Source: Dehalococcoidales bacterium
Lineage (GTDB): Bacteria; Chloroflexota; Dehalococcoidia; Dehalococcoidales; UBA2162
DNA: 11,602 nt
Assembly: GCA_002685815.1 (NCBI GenBank)
Contig: NYYM01000091.1
Location: 1 to 11,602, forward strand
Direction of reading: 5' to 3'
Shown here: piece by piece, positions 5,064 through 11,602 of the stretch
Layout: each line of letters starts with the position of its first letter
Position numbering within the stretch: the first letter of the stretch is position 1
Made by a program: the position numbers and the translations under genes
The notes under the pieces: model-generated
Told to the model about the DNA's origin: nothing
The model's database searches: none
The model's input: only the letters and a program-made list of their open reading frames with translations

Positions 5064-6077
5064 GTGACAGCAGAAAAAGTAGCGGCTGAAAGGCCCCAAA
5101 CACTGACTGAACTATTCACCCTGGCCAGGGAAAACCTGAAAGAAAAAGGCCAGGACAGGCAGATGCCTTCGGGCTCCAACTACCTGGCCTCCTCCGAGGC
5201 CAACCGAAGGCTGCTGGATTCCGTTTTCATGGAGCCCAAGTTTCTGGACCCGGTGCAGCCTGATACCAGCCTGACCCTTTTCGGGGCCAGAATGAAAACG
5301 CCGGCCTTCTGCTCGGCCCTGTCCAAGCCCGGCCAATTCACTGACGAGGAAATGGCTGACCTGGTTCGCGGCATGGGTAATGCCGGGTCAATGATGATGC
5401 TTGGCATCGGCGGTTCGGAAATGCTGCAGTTAGCTATTGACACCGGGGCTCCGGTGGTGAAAATGGTCAAGCCCTATCGGGAAACGGAACTAATCTACAC
5501 GAAAGTGAAAGACGCGGAGAGCCGGGGCTGCGTGGCCGTCGGTATTGATATTGACCACTTTTACGGGACTTATCGTGACGGCCGGAGCACCAGGGCCGAT
5601 ACTTTTTCCCCCAAACAAATGGATGAAATCCGCCAGGCAATATCCCTGACCAAACTGCCCTTCATGCTTAAAGGAGTGCTCAGCCTGGCCGACGCCCAGA
5701 AGGCAATTGACCTCGGAGCTTCGGCCATCGCGGTCAGCAATCACGGCGCTGGTTCCTTTGACTTCGGAGTGCCCGCCATTGTGGCATTGCCCGCACTGGC
5801 TGAGGCCGTGGGTGATAAGCTCACCATACTGGTGGACACTGGTTTCAGGACGGGCAATGACATGTTTAAGGCACTGGCCTTCGGTGCCCAGGGAGTCGGC
5901 TTTGCCACACAGATTCTCCTGGCGGCCTCCGCCGGTGGAGCTATCGGTGTTGAAGAATTTATCGGGTTCGTTACCGGTGAACTGAAAAGAACAATGGCGA
6001 TTACCGGCTGTGCTGACCTTTCAGCCATAGACCGTTCCCTGCTTATCGCTTCACCCGAAGTTCGAAAGTGGTGGTAG
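5064..6077 (+). CDS. Alpha-hydroxy-acid oxidase/dehydrogenase family FMN protein, atypical
   Basis: This 337-aa TIM-barrel flavoprotein resembles glycolate oxidase and lactate dehydrogenase, which oxidise 2-hydroxy acids to 2-oxo acids. The FMN-binding Lys203 (MLKGVLSLADAQKAIDLGAS), the catalytic His227 (AVSNHGA) and the phosphate-binding VDTGFRTGNDMFKALAFGA at 257-275 are present. Two substrate-site features differ. The usual NHGxRxLD reads NHGAGSFD, so the Arg that binds the substrate carboxylate is Gly230, and the usual QLYV strand reads VKMV, losing a Tyr. An Arg may be supplied by RSTRAD at 174-179. The substrate may therefore not be a simple hydroxy acid. The GTG at 5064 has AGGAG 8 nt upstream; the frame is open from 4992, but that would overlap the previous gene by 56 bp. 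It lies 16 bp after the flavodoxin-fold gene, so that protein may be its electron acceptor, replacing oxygen. Confidence 0.87.
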   Translation: MTAEKVAAERPQTLTELFTLARENLKEKGQDRQMPSGSNYLASSEANRRLLDSVFMEPKFLDPVQPDTSLTLFGARMKTPAFCSALSKPGQFTDEEMADLVRGMGNAGSMMMLGIGGSEMLQLAIDTGAPVVKMVKPYRETELIYTKVKDAESRGCVAVGIDIDHFYGTYRDGRSTRADTFSPKQMDEIRQAISLTKLPFMLKGVLSLADAQKAIDLGASAIAVSNHGAGSFDFGVPAIVALPALAEAVGDKLTILVDTGFRTGNDMFKALAFGAQGVGFATQILLAASAGGAIGVEEFIGFVTGELKRTMAITGCADLSAIDRSLLIASPEVRKWW

Positions 6078-6202
6078 TTCTCATCTAGCTTGGAGACTGG
6101 TCACCCTGGCATTCATGCCTGCACCCAGTGGAGCCCGGCCCGGCAAATAGGCACCTTCACTGACTCGTTGCTCTTAAGCTCTATAATCAGATGTTACCGG
6201 AG

Positions 6203-6222
6203 CGGCCGGAAATACCCGGCCG
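6203..6222 (+). terminator. GC-rich hairpin between convergent operons, likely terminator
   Basis: CGGCCGG at 6203-6209 pairs perfectly with CCGGCCG at 6216-6222 around a 6-nt loop (AAATAC), followed on the plus strand by TTTCCGCTTT. It sits in the 243-bp gap between the convergent flavoprotein operon (ends 6077) and EamA gene (ends 6321). The T-rich flank favours termination of the rightward operon, about 125 nt after its stop. I see no convincing gene elsewhere in this gap. Confidence 0.55.
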
Positions 6223-6320
6223 TTTCCGCTTTCCAATCGGGAAAACAGGAATTACATTTGTTTCAACGGCGTCATCTGCCGCCTGTCAGGGGTCGGTGTC
6301 GCTAGACAACAGATTCGGCT

Positions 6321-7193
6321 CTATTCCTGGGGTATTTCGCTCTTTCTGAAAGCGATGAATATGCCCGTTAGAATCAGGATACCCCCCCCGATTTCACTCA
6401 GGTTGGGGGCTTCACCCAGTATCAAAAAGGCGAGGGCGGTCGCCCCCACCGGTTCGCCCAGGATGGCGACTGTGACCAGGGTGGCCGACATGAAACGCAA
6501 CGACCAGTTGACGGAAGAATGCCCTATCAATTGGGGTACCACGGCCAGTAGGACCAACCACAGGTAAGTATCGCTGGAATAACCCACCAGGCTGTAACCG
6601 AAGGCCAGGGCTGACAGAAGCAAGATTACGGCCGCTGAGCCGTAGGCCAGAGAGATGTAACTTAGCAGGCCGATACCCCGCATCAGCCGGCGGCCGATAA
6701 GCAGATAGCCGACAACGGCCAGTGCTCCCAGCAGGGCCAGGACACCTCCGAACAGGGGGCTGGGGCCTAGTTTCCAATTTCCGTAACCGATAATAATGGC
6801 CCCGATGATGGATATCACAATTCCCACCACCGTCGGCCGGGTCAGTTTTTCGTGAAATAAGAAATAGGAAGCTATTGCCACGAAAATGGGTGTGGTTGTC
6901 ACCATGACTACCGAGGTTGCCACCGAGGTGTAGCTGAGGGAGGCTATCCAAAACCCGAAATGGAGGGAGAGGAAGCCACCCGAGATCAGCCCTAAAAGTA
7001 CCGTTTTCCTTGGGAGGTGCCCCAGCTCTCTGGCGGAACGTGCCCAGGCCACCGGGATTATGATCAGAGACGCCAGGCACAGCCGGACGGCCGCAATGAC
7101 CAGGAACGGAGCCTCCTCCGCCAGTCGTATGAAGACGGCCGCGAAGGAGACGGAAATTACCCCTATCGCCAGAATGAAATACTGTCGGTTCAT
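6321..7193 (-). CDS. EamA/DMT-superfamily transporter, likely exporter
   Basis: This 290-aa inner-membrane protein has about ten hydrophobic helices in two homologous halves. Each half closes with the EamA signature: FLFHEKLTRPTVVGIVISIIG at about 111-131, and FLILGEAPNLSEIGGGILIL near 260-279. The N-terminal SVSFAAVFIRLAEEAPFLVIAAVRL is also typical. Family members export amino acids, purines, other metabolites or drugs; the substrate cannot be read from sequence. The gene begins 8 bp after the AOR stop on the same strand and has only a poorly spaced AGCAGG against its ATG, so it probably relies on translational coupling. The position at the end of an aminotransferase-MoaD-AOR operon suggests that it removes a product or toxic intermediate of that pathway. 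Confidence 0.9.
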   Translation of the reverse strand: MNRQYFILAIGVISVSFAAVFIRLAEEAPFLVIAAVRLCLASLIIIPVAWARSARELGHLPRKTVLLGLISGGFLSLHFGFWIASLSYTSVATSVVMVTTTPIFVAIASYFLFHEKLTRPTVVGIVISIIGAIIIGYGNWKLGPSPLFGGVLALLGALAVVGYLLIGRRLMRGIGLLSYISLAYGSAAVILLLSALAFGYSLVGYSSDTYLWLVLLAVVPQLIGHSSVNWSLRFMSATLVTVAILGEPVGATALAFLILGEAPNLSEIGGGILILTGIFIAFRKSEIPQE

Positions 7194-7201
7194 CCTGCTT
7201 T

Positions 7202-9058
7202 TTATTGTTCTACGTTCATATCATTCAGAACGAAGTCCAGCCCCAACTCCTTTAGCTTCTCTGGCGAGGGGAAGCCCGCTTTCGTCCACCCCCGGAGCCA
7301 GTAGTAGTTGTCAAGGAACTTGTCCTGATTTCTGACTATCTGCCCCTCCCCCGGTGCTTCTCTGGTATGGAGCGGCTCGGTCAGCATCCGCTGAGGCAGG
7401 GTATCCTCTTTGCGCCCAAATCCTTCACGCACATTGAAGGCCCGTTCCAGGTTAAGAATCCGCTCGCCCACCTTCCACAAATAGTCGTTATCGCTGAACT
7501 GGTCGATACCCCGGGCCGCGGTCAGCAGTTTGCCAAAAAGACTATCCACCCAACCCCAACCAGCAGAAAAGGTGCAGTTAATACCTGTCTCTTTCCAGGC
7601 GGTGCCGTTTTGATTATAGATCACCAGGTCAGCATTCTCCTCCTCAGCAAAACGGTCTGATGGCCTGGGCACAACAGCGCCGAAAACATCCTGCCCTGAA
7701 TAGCCAAAGCAGTGACTGGCCCCGATACTGGCGGTGGCGTAGTTAAAACCCTGGGTCTTGGACCCTCTTGGTTCGTAAGCTGGCAGTTCCAGTCCTTTTA
7801 CGTGTATTGCGCAGACTTCAGAGCCTTTGCCGATGGAGGCGGCTGCCCGCATCGTGCCTTCGGCAAGTAAATCGCCGATGCCCTCACGCAAGGCTATCTT
7901 CTTGACCAGGGTCACCATCGCCGCATGGTTGCCATACTTCAGCTCCAGGCCATCGGTGTCCGCCTTGGTGAGGATACCCTTTTCGTAGAGTTCATAGGCA
8001 AAACCGATGCAGGCTCCGGCGCTGATGGTGTCCAGTCCGAGGTCGTCGCAGAGTTCGTCGGCAGCGACGGTTGCCTCGATTGAAGTGCTGTCCACGCTGC
8101 CGGTAAATGCCCAGATGGTCTCGTATTCCGGGCCTTCACTGTAGGCCCCGCTGTAGGATCCGGTTTCCACGCGGTGGGCCTTACCGCACCGGGCGGGGCA
8201 GGAATAACAGCCGAATTCTCCCGTCCGCAACCTGCGGTATTCCTCTCCGGTAATCTTCTCATGTCCCACCTGTTGCCCGTAGCGGAAATTAAGCACCGGG
8301 TATATGCCAAGATTGTTGGTGATATTCTGAGTGCGTGTCGTACCCCATTCTCTATGGTTCTGAAAACCTTTGTTTTCCATGATCAGCGTCGCCTGTTGTT
8401 TGGAAAGTTGAGCATAGGCAGTCTCGTCGAAGAGCTCTAATGTCCGTGTTGCCGTGGCGGCAATCGCCTTCAGGTTCTTGGAGCCCATCACGGCCCCTGT
8501 TCCGCAACGGCCGGCTGTTCTCCGGTCACTGACGATAGCGGCGTATCTCACCAGTTTCTCCCCGGCCGGGCCGATGCAGACCATTCTGGTGTTTCCGCCG
8601 TGCTCATCCTTCAGCGTCTTCTGAGTTTCTTTGGTATCTTTTCCCCACAGGTCACCGGCGTCATGAATCTGACAACCTTCTCTGCTCAGATGAAGGTAGA
8701 CGGGTCTGTCCGCCTTGCCCTCGATAATAATAAACTCATAGCCCACAAATTTTAGCCAGGCGCCGAAGTCTGCTCCGCCAACCGAGCGGGCGAAACTGCC
8801 GGTCAGGGGACTCTTGGTGATTACCATCCAACGGGAAGTCGCCTGGGTTGATGTTCCGGCCAACGGACCGTTGAGGATTATTAATTTGTTATCTTCACCC
8901 AGGGGATCGACGTTAGCGTCCAGTTCCTGGTAGAGATACTTGATTCCGTAGCCCCTGCCCCCGATGAAATCAATTGCCACCTGGTGGGGCACAGACTCCG
9001 TCATTGTCTGGCCGGTGGAGAGGTTTACCCTCAGGAACTTGCCTGAATTTATCGCCAT
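7202..9058 (-). CDS. aor: Aldehyde:ferredoxin oxidoreductase (tungsten/molybdopterin enzyme)
   Basis: The 618-aa product matches the AOR family in length and layout. These cytoplasmic enzymes of anaerobes oxidise an aldehyde to an acid, or the reverse, with ferredoxin, using a bis-pterin tungsten (or molybdenum) site and one 4Fe-4S cluster. Seen are FIGGRGYGIKYLY near 31-43, NGPLAGT (63-69), a RSVGGADFGAWLK block (91-103), RTAGRCGTGAVMGSKNLKAI at 180-199, and GPEYETIWAFTGS at 309-321. Cluster ligands are Cys284, Cys287 and Cys291 (CYSCPARC), with Cys495 (GINCTF) as the distant fourth. GLDTISAG at 342-349 and KGLELPAYEPRG at 421-432 are also family-like. All key residues look intact. AGGAGG lies 6 nt before the ATG. 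The MoaD-like gene is 65 bp upstream, as often seen for this family. The aldehyde substrate is unknown. Confidence 0.95.
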   Translation of the reverse strand: MAINSGKFLRVNLSTGQTMTESVPHQVAIDFIGGRGYGIKYLYQELDANVDPLGEDNKLIILNGPLAGTSTQATSRWMVITKSPLTGSFARSVGGADFGAWLKFVGYEFIIIEGKADRPVYLHLSREGCQIHDAGDLWGKDTKETQKTLKDEHGGNTRMVCIGPAGEKLVRYAAIVSDRRTAGRCGTGAVMGSKNLKAIAATATRTLELFDETAYAQLSKQQATLIMENKGFQNHREWGTTRTQNITNNLGIYPVLNFRYGQQVGHEKITGEEYRRLRTGEFGCYSCPARCGKAHRVETGSYSGAYSEGPEYETIWAFTGSVDSTSIEATVAADELCDDLGLDTISAGACIGFAYELYEKGILTKADTDGLELKYGNHAAMVTLVKKIALREGIGDLLAEGTMRAAASIGKGSEVCAIHVKGLELPAYEPRGSKTQGFNYATASIGASHCFGYSGQDVFGAVVPRPSDRFAEEENADLVIYNQNGTAWKETGINCTFSAGWGWVDSLFGKLLTAARGIDQFSDNDYLWKVGERILNLERAFNVREGFGRKEDTLPQRMLTEPLHTREAPGEGQIVRNQDKFLDNYYWLRGWTKAGFPSPEKLKELGLDFVLNDMNVEQ

Positions 9059-9097
9059 TGTTGACCTCCTTGTTATGATGCCTGCGGTCTATTTGGC

Positions 9098-9116
9098 CTT
9101 GGGATGACTGCCCAAG
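9098..9116 (-). other. Hairpin in the moaD-aor intergenic region
   Basis: CTTGGG at 9098-9103 pairs perfectly with CCCAAG at 9111-9116 around a 7-nt loop. On the minus strand it begins 7 nt after the MoaD stop codon and lies about 40 nt before the AOR start. There is no T-tract, so an mRNA-stability or processing element fits better than a terminator. It could set unequal amounts of the small carrier and the large enzyme. Confidence 0.4.
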
Positions 9117-9123
9117 TACTCCT

Positions 9124-9408
9124 TCAGCCGCCGACAATAATGTTTATTATATGAAGTTCATCGCCATCGGCTACCGGCTTGGACAGTTCCTCAGGATAAG
9201 CGCTTTCGCCGTTAATAAAGACGTCAAGATAGCCGTGCAATTTGCCATCCCCGCTGAAGAGATGTGCTTCCAGTTGGGGGAAGCGTTCAATCAATTCGTC
9301 CAGGCACTCGCCAACTGTTCTCCCGCCAGTCTTGGTTACCTTCACGCCATCGACAAGGTGCTGAAAGAACTGGGGTATATTGATTGCTGCGCTCACCTTT
9401 GTTGTCAT
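9124..9408 (-). CDS. MoaD/ThiS-family sulfur-carrier protein
   Basis: This 94-aa ubiquitin-fold protein ends in IIVGG, the C-terminal Gly-Gly that is adenylated and thiocarboxylated in MoaD/ThiS proteins. Further family features are GGRTVGECLDELIERFPQL (28-46), a DVFINGE strand (62-68) and PVADGDELHIINIIVGG at the end. In molybdenum/tungsten cofactor synthesis MoaD passes sulfur to the pterin dithiolene. Its place between the aminotransferase and AOR genes fits an AOR-dedicated cofactor protein, as is common in AOR loci. No MoaE or activating MoeB gene is in the window. The gene starts 19 bp after the aminotransferase stop. No clear Shine-Dalgarno site is visible, so coupling is likely. Confidence 0.87.
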   Translation of the reverse strand: MTTKVSAAINIPQFFQHLVDGVKVTKTGGRTVGECLDELIERFPQLEAHLFSGDGKLHGYLDVFINGESAYPEELSKPVADGDELHIINIIVGG

Positions 9409-9427
9409 TATGAATCCGAGATAGTGT

Positions 9428-10612
9428 TCATTGTCCCAAGCCCTTGGCAGCCGCAGATACTCCGGCTCCCGGATCGATCGAATAGCCTTCCTCGGCCAAC
9501 TGCTTTTCCAGAGCGGACAGGACGATCAGTACGTTCTCGGCGGTGGAAGATTGTCCCATCAGGCCGATGCGCCAGATCCTGCCCTTCAGCTCGCCCAGGC
9601 CTCCCCCGATCTCAATGTTCCATTTGTTGAGCAGGTTCTGCCTCACCCGTACGTCATCCACTCCCTCCGGAATACCTACCGAGGTTAGTGTGCTCAGGCG
9701 GTGACCTTCTTGAGCATGAAGTGGCAACCCCATAGCCTCAAGTCCGGCCTGGAGAGCGGCCCCGTGATTCAGGTGACGCTGGATACGAGCTTCAAGACCC
9801 TCGTCCCTGATTACCGCCAGAGCCTCGTGCAAGGCATAGACCATGCTGATCGGGGCCGTGTGGTGATAGAACCGGCTGCTTCCCCAGTAATTCGAGAGAA
9901 GCGAGAGGTCCAGGTACCAGCTTTGCACCGGACCGGTGCGTTTCTCCAATACACTAAGAGCCGCTTCGTTAGCCGTAAAAGGGGCCAGACCCGGGGGACA
10001 ACTGAGGCATTTCTGGGTGCCGCTGTAACAGATATCAATTCCACAGTCGTCTACGGCCAGCTCGTGTCCGCCCAATGAGGTCACGCTGTCTACCAGCAAC
10101 AAGGCTTCGTATTGCTTGGCCAGTTTGGAGGCCTCTTCTAACGGCTGGAGAACGCCGGTGGAGGTCTCGGCATGAACCAGGGCCACCAGTTTCACCTTCT
10201 TCTCTGCTTTTAGGGCCGTTTCGATGGCCTCCGGTTCGATAATTCGTCCCCACTCGGTAGTCAGTTGGACCACCTTGGCCCCGTATCGTCTGGCCATCTC
10301 GGCCATTCTGTCTCCAAAGAAACCGTTAGCTCCGATTACGACTACGTCACCCGGCTCCACGAAATTGCAAAAACCAGCCTCCATTCCGGCTGAACCCGTG
10401 CCGGACACGGGGAAAGTAAGTTTGTTCTCAGTGCGAAATGTTTTGCGGAGAAGTTCTTTGGTGTCTTCCATGATTGAGATGAAATAGGGGTCCAGGTGTC
10501 CCACCATAGGCGCCAGCATGGCCATCTGGACGCGGGGGTGAATGTTGCTGGGTCCGGGGCCGAGCAGGATTCGCTGAGGCGGGTTTAGCTGCTGGTAGGT
10601 GATTTCAGACAT
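9428..10612 (-). CDS. Class V PLP aminotransferase, alanine/serine-glyoxylate type
   Basis: This 394-aa cytoplasmic fold-type I PLP enzyme resembles the AGXT/serine-glyoxylate aminotransferase group. It shows LLGPGPSNIHPRV at 16-28, the SGTGSAGMEAG phosphate-binding region at 70-80, HAETSTGVLQP at 147-157, DSVTSLGG at 175-182 with the PLP-ring Asp175, YSGTQKCLSCPPGLAP with the Schiff-base Lys201, and the family-typical FYHHTAPISMVYALHEAL in the second half. Length is normal. Known members use glyoxylate, pyruvate or oxaloacetate-type acceptors; ureidoglycine-glyoxylate aminotransferase (PucG) is also in this group, so the exact reaction is open. AGGAG lies about 11 nt before the ATG. It is the first gene of the operon with MoaD, AOR and the EamA transporter, and is divergent from the MFS gene. 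It may feed or drain a 2-oxo acid used by this pathway. Confidence 0.92.
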   Translation of the reverse strand: MSEITYQQLNPPQRILLGPGPSNIHPRVQMAMLAPMVGHLDPYFISIMEDTKELLRKTFRTENKLTFPVSGTGSAGMEAGFCNFVEPGDVVVIGANGFFGDRMAEMARRYGAKVVQLTTEWGRIIEPEAIETALKAEKKVKLVALVHAETSTGVLQPLEEASKLAKQYEALLLVDSVTSLGGHELAVDDCGIDICYSGTQKCLSCPPGLAPFTANEAALSVLEKRTGPVQSWYLDLSLLSNYWGSSRFYHHTAPISMVYALHEALAVIRDEGLEARIQRHLNHGAALQAGLEAMGLPLHAQEGHRLSTLTSVGIPEGVDDVRVRQNLLNKWNIEIGGGLGELKGRIWRIGLMGQSSTAENVLIVLSALEKQLAEEGYSIDPGAGVSAAAKGLGQ

Positions 10613-10709
10613 ATGGAACTGTCTCCTTTTCTACCCCTGAAAACGCTTCTGGCCAGCCGGATACCCTTGTTATTATCACCGCTGCGTTCCGGGTTTTTGA
10701 TGCTATAGA

Positions 10710-10729
10710 TTACCATATCGATAGGTTAA
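10710..10729. promoter_or_regulatory. Imperfect 20-bp palindrome in the divergent intergenic region, candidate operator
   Basis: TTACCATATC at 10710-10719 and GATAGGTTAA at 10720-10729 are inverted copies agreeing at 8 of 10 positions, with a perfect TATCGATA core. It lies in the 265-bp gap between the leftward aminotransferase operon and the rightward MFS gene. On the minus strand it overlaps a weak promoter candidate (TTTAAC, 17 nt, TATAGC) for the aminotransferase operon. A dimeric repressor could control one or both directions, but no regulator gene is visible here. Confidence 0.35.
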
Positions 10730-10756
10730 AAGTCACACGGGCCGACTGTCCTTGAT

Positions 10757-10786
10757 TTGGCACCTGACAGCTACCGGTGCTATGAT
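10757..10786 (+). promoter_or_regulatory. Sigma-70 promoter of the MFS gene, extended -10 type
   Basis: TTGGCA (10757-10762, 5/6) is followed after 18 nt by TATGAT (10781-10786, 5/6), which is preceded directly by TGC, an extended -10 element. The start of transcription would be near 10793, giving a leader of about 85 nt before the ATG at 10878. No other plus-strand candidate in the gap is as good. Confidence 0.55.
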
Positions 10787-10877
10787 TGAGCATCACTGAA
10801 ACGGTTTCTTCCCACTATGTCTTTGTCCCTGGCCGGAAATTGTGAATCACCTCGGAATGGAGTGAACAGCCTCTTAT

Positions 10878-11602
10878 ATGGATTTGAACCGGAAGCGTCC
10901 TCGAGTGTTCTATGGCTGGTACATCATTGTTGCCTCCGTGATTATTATTCTCTACACCGGCGGCATTGTTCACTTCGGATTTACGGCTGTTTTCGAGCCC
11001 ATAGCCCAGGAATTCGGCTGGAGTTATGCCCAGATCTCACTGGCCACTTCATTGCGCGGTCTTGAGCAGGGACTTCTGGCCCCTCTGGTAGGGTTCCTGG
11101 TCGACCGCTGGGGACCGAGAAGACTAATCTTCGCCGGTAGTATTTTTGTCTGCTTCGGGTTCATAATCCTGAGTAATGTCTCCTCACTGGCCATGTATTA
11201 CGGGGCATTTGTTCTGATATCAGCTGGCTTTAGCGCCTGTACAGGGACTGTCTTGATAACAGCCGTCAATAACTGGTTCAGAAGGAGAGCCGGCCTGGCC
11301 ACCGGCATCGTGGCCAGCGGATTTGGACTTGGAGGCTTGCTGGTTCCGGTGGTGACCAAATTGATCGAAGTATTCCAGTGGCGCAGAGCCGTTCTCACCG
11401 TTGGCCTCGGTATGCTAGGTGTTGTTTTGCCGCTGTCATTTGTGGTGAGACACAAACCGGAACAGTATGGCTTTCAACCCGATGGTGACCTGTCCGGCCA
11501 GGTGGAGGCGGGGGAAGATCAGCCCTCAACGCTCGCTCTGGAAGCCAGCCTCTCGGCCAGGCAGGCGTTAAGCAGCCGGTCTTTCTGGCATATAGGTATT
11601 TC
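10878..11602 (+). CDS. MFS transporter, N-terminal half (cut by window end)
   Basis: About 241 codons are visible and the frame runs off the right edge without a stop. The N-terminus RPRVFYGWYIIVAS is typical of MFS proteins near the oxalate/formate antiporter and monocarboxylate groups. The loop after the second helix carries the MFS signature GFLVDRWGPRR at 72-82. Six hydrophobic helices follow one another up to about 190, then comes RHKPEQYGFQPDG and the start of the central cytoplasmic loop. That RHxPEQYG style is one I associate with many MFS proteins of Dehalococcoidia. The ATG is the first possible start, because an in-frame TGA lies 15 nt upstream. The Shine-Dalgarno is weak (GGAG, 15 nt away). 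Divergent placement suggests uptake or efflux of a carboxylate linked to the aminotransferase-AOR operon; the substrate is not known. Confidence 0.88.
   Translation, partial: MDLNRKRPRVFYGWYIIVASVIIILYTGGIVHFGFTAVFEPIAQEFGWSYAQISLATSLRGLEQGLLAPLVGFLVDRWGPRRLIFAGSIFVCFGFIILSNVSSLAMYYGAFVLISAGFSACTGTVLITAVNNWFRRRAGLATGIVASGFGLGGLLVPVVTKLIEVFQWRRAVLTVGLGMLGVVLPLSFVVRHKPEQYGFQPDGDLSGQVEAGEDQPSTLALEASLSARQALSSRSFWHIGI

Noticed and set aside
6090..6305. 71-aa plus-strand open frame between the convergent operons
   Set aside because: It has no ribosome binding site and no recognisable motif, and it contains the GC-rich terminator hairpin.
6412..7080. 222-aa minus-strand open frame inside the transporter gene
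   Set aside because: It is an alternative frame of the EamA gene, rich in Gly, Pro and Arg, with no family features.
1..11602. CRISPR array, tRNA or rRNA genes, insertion sequences, phage or plasmid genes
   Set aside because: I found no regularly spaced direct repeats, no cloverleaf-type sequences, no transposase or integrase, and no long terminal inverted repeats.

Overview
The window looks like chromosomal DNA of an anaerobic bacterium, most plausibly a Chloroflexota (Dehalococcoidia-like) lineage, though an anaerobic Firmicute cannot be excluded. GC content is moderate (mid-50s % by eye). GTG starts are frequent, Shine-Dalgarno sites are mostly strong, and the genes are packed in short operons. 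The anaerobic signs are an aldehyde:ferredoxin oxidoreductase (AOR) and a cysteine-rich flavoprotein. The lineage guess rests mainly on the style of the MFS transporter at the right edge, which resembles proteins I associate with Dehalococcoidia; it is a recollection, not a search. I see no rRNA, tRNA, CRISPR array, insertion sequence or phage gene.

Left block (1-3253). The 3' end of a UbiA-type prenyltransferase (+) faces a leftward operon that starts near 3200. It encodes an MTH1187-family thiamine-binding protein, an unrecognised multi-pass membrane protein coupled to it by an ATGA overlap, the catalytic subunit of type 1B dihydroorotate dehydrogenase (PyrD), and a small stand-alone ATPase of the secretion/pilus (GspE/PilT/VirB11) family.

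Middle block (3383-6222). A MerR-type regulator gene, broken by two opposite frameshifts, is divergent from three flavoprotein genes: a PNPOx-like split-barrel protein, a flavodoxin-fold protein with two cysteine clusters, and an atypical alpha-hydroxy-acid oxidase-family protein. The 118-bp intergenic region holds two excellent back-to-back sigma-70 promoters. One is a perfect TTGACA-N17-TATAAT with an 8-bp palindrome in its spacer. A GC-rich hairpin follows the flavoprotein operon.

Right block (6321-11602). A second leftward operon encodes a class V aminotransferase of the alanine/serine-glyoxylate type, a MoaD-like sulfur carrier, a tungsten/molybdopterin AOR, and an EamA-type exporter. 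Divergent from it is an MFS transporter cut by the window end. MoaD plus AOR is a recognisable pairing. The aminotransferase and two transporters suggest that a small amino, oxo or hydroxy acid is imported, transaminated, oxidised through an aldehyde or oxo intermediate, and exported. Together with the flavoprotein operon this hints at 2-hydroxy/2-oxo acid (perhaps C2) metabolism, but no substrate can be read from sequence. The candidates for undescribed biology are the thiamine-protein/membrane-protein pair, the flavoprotein trio, and the aminotransferase-MoaD-AOR-exporter operon.
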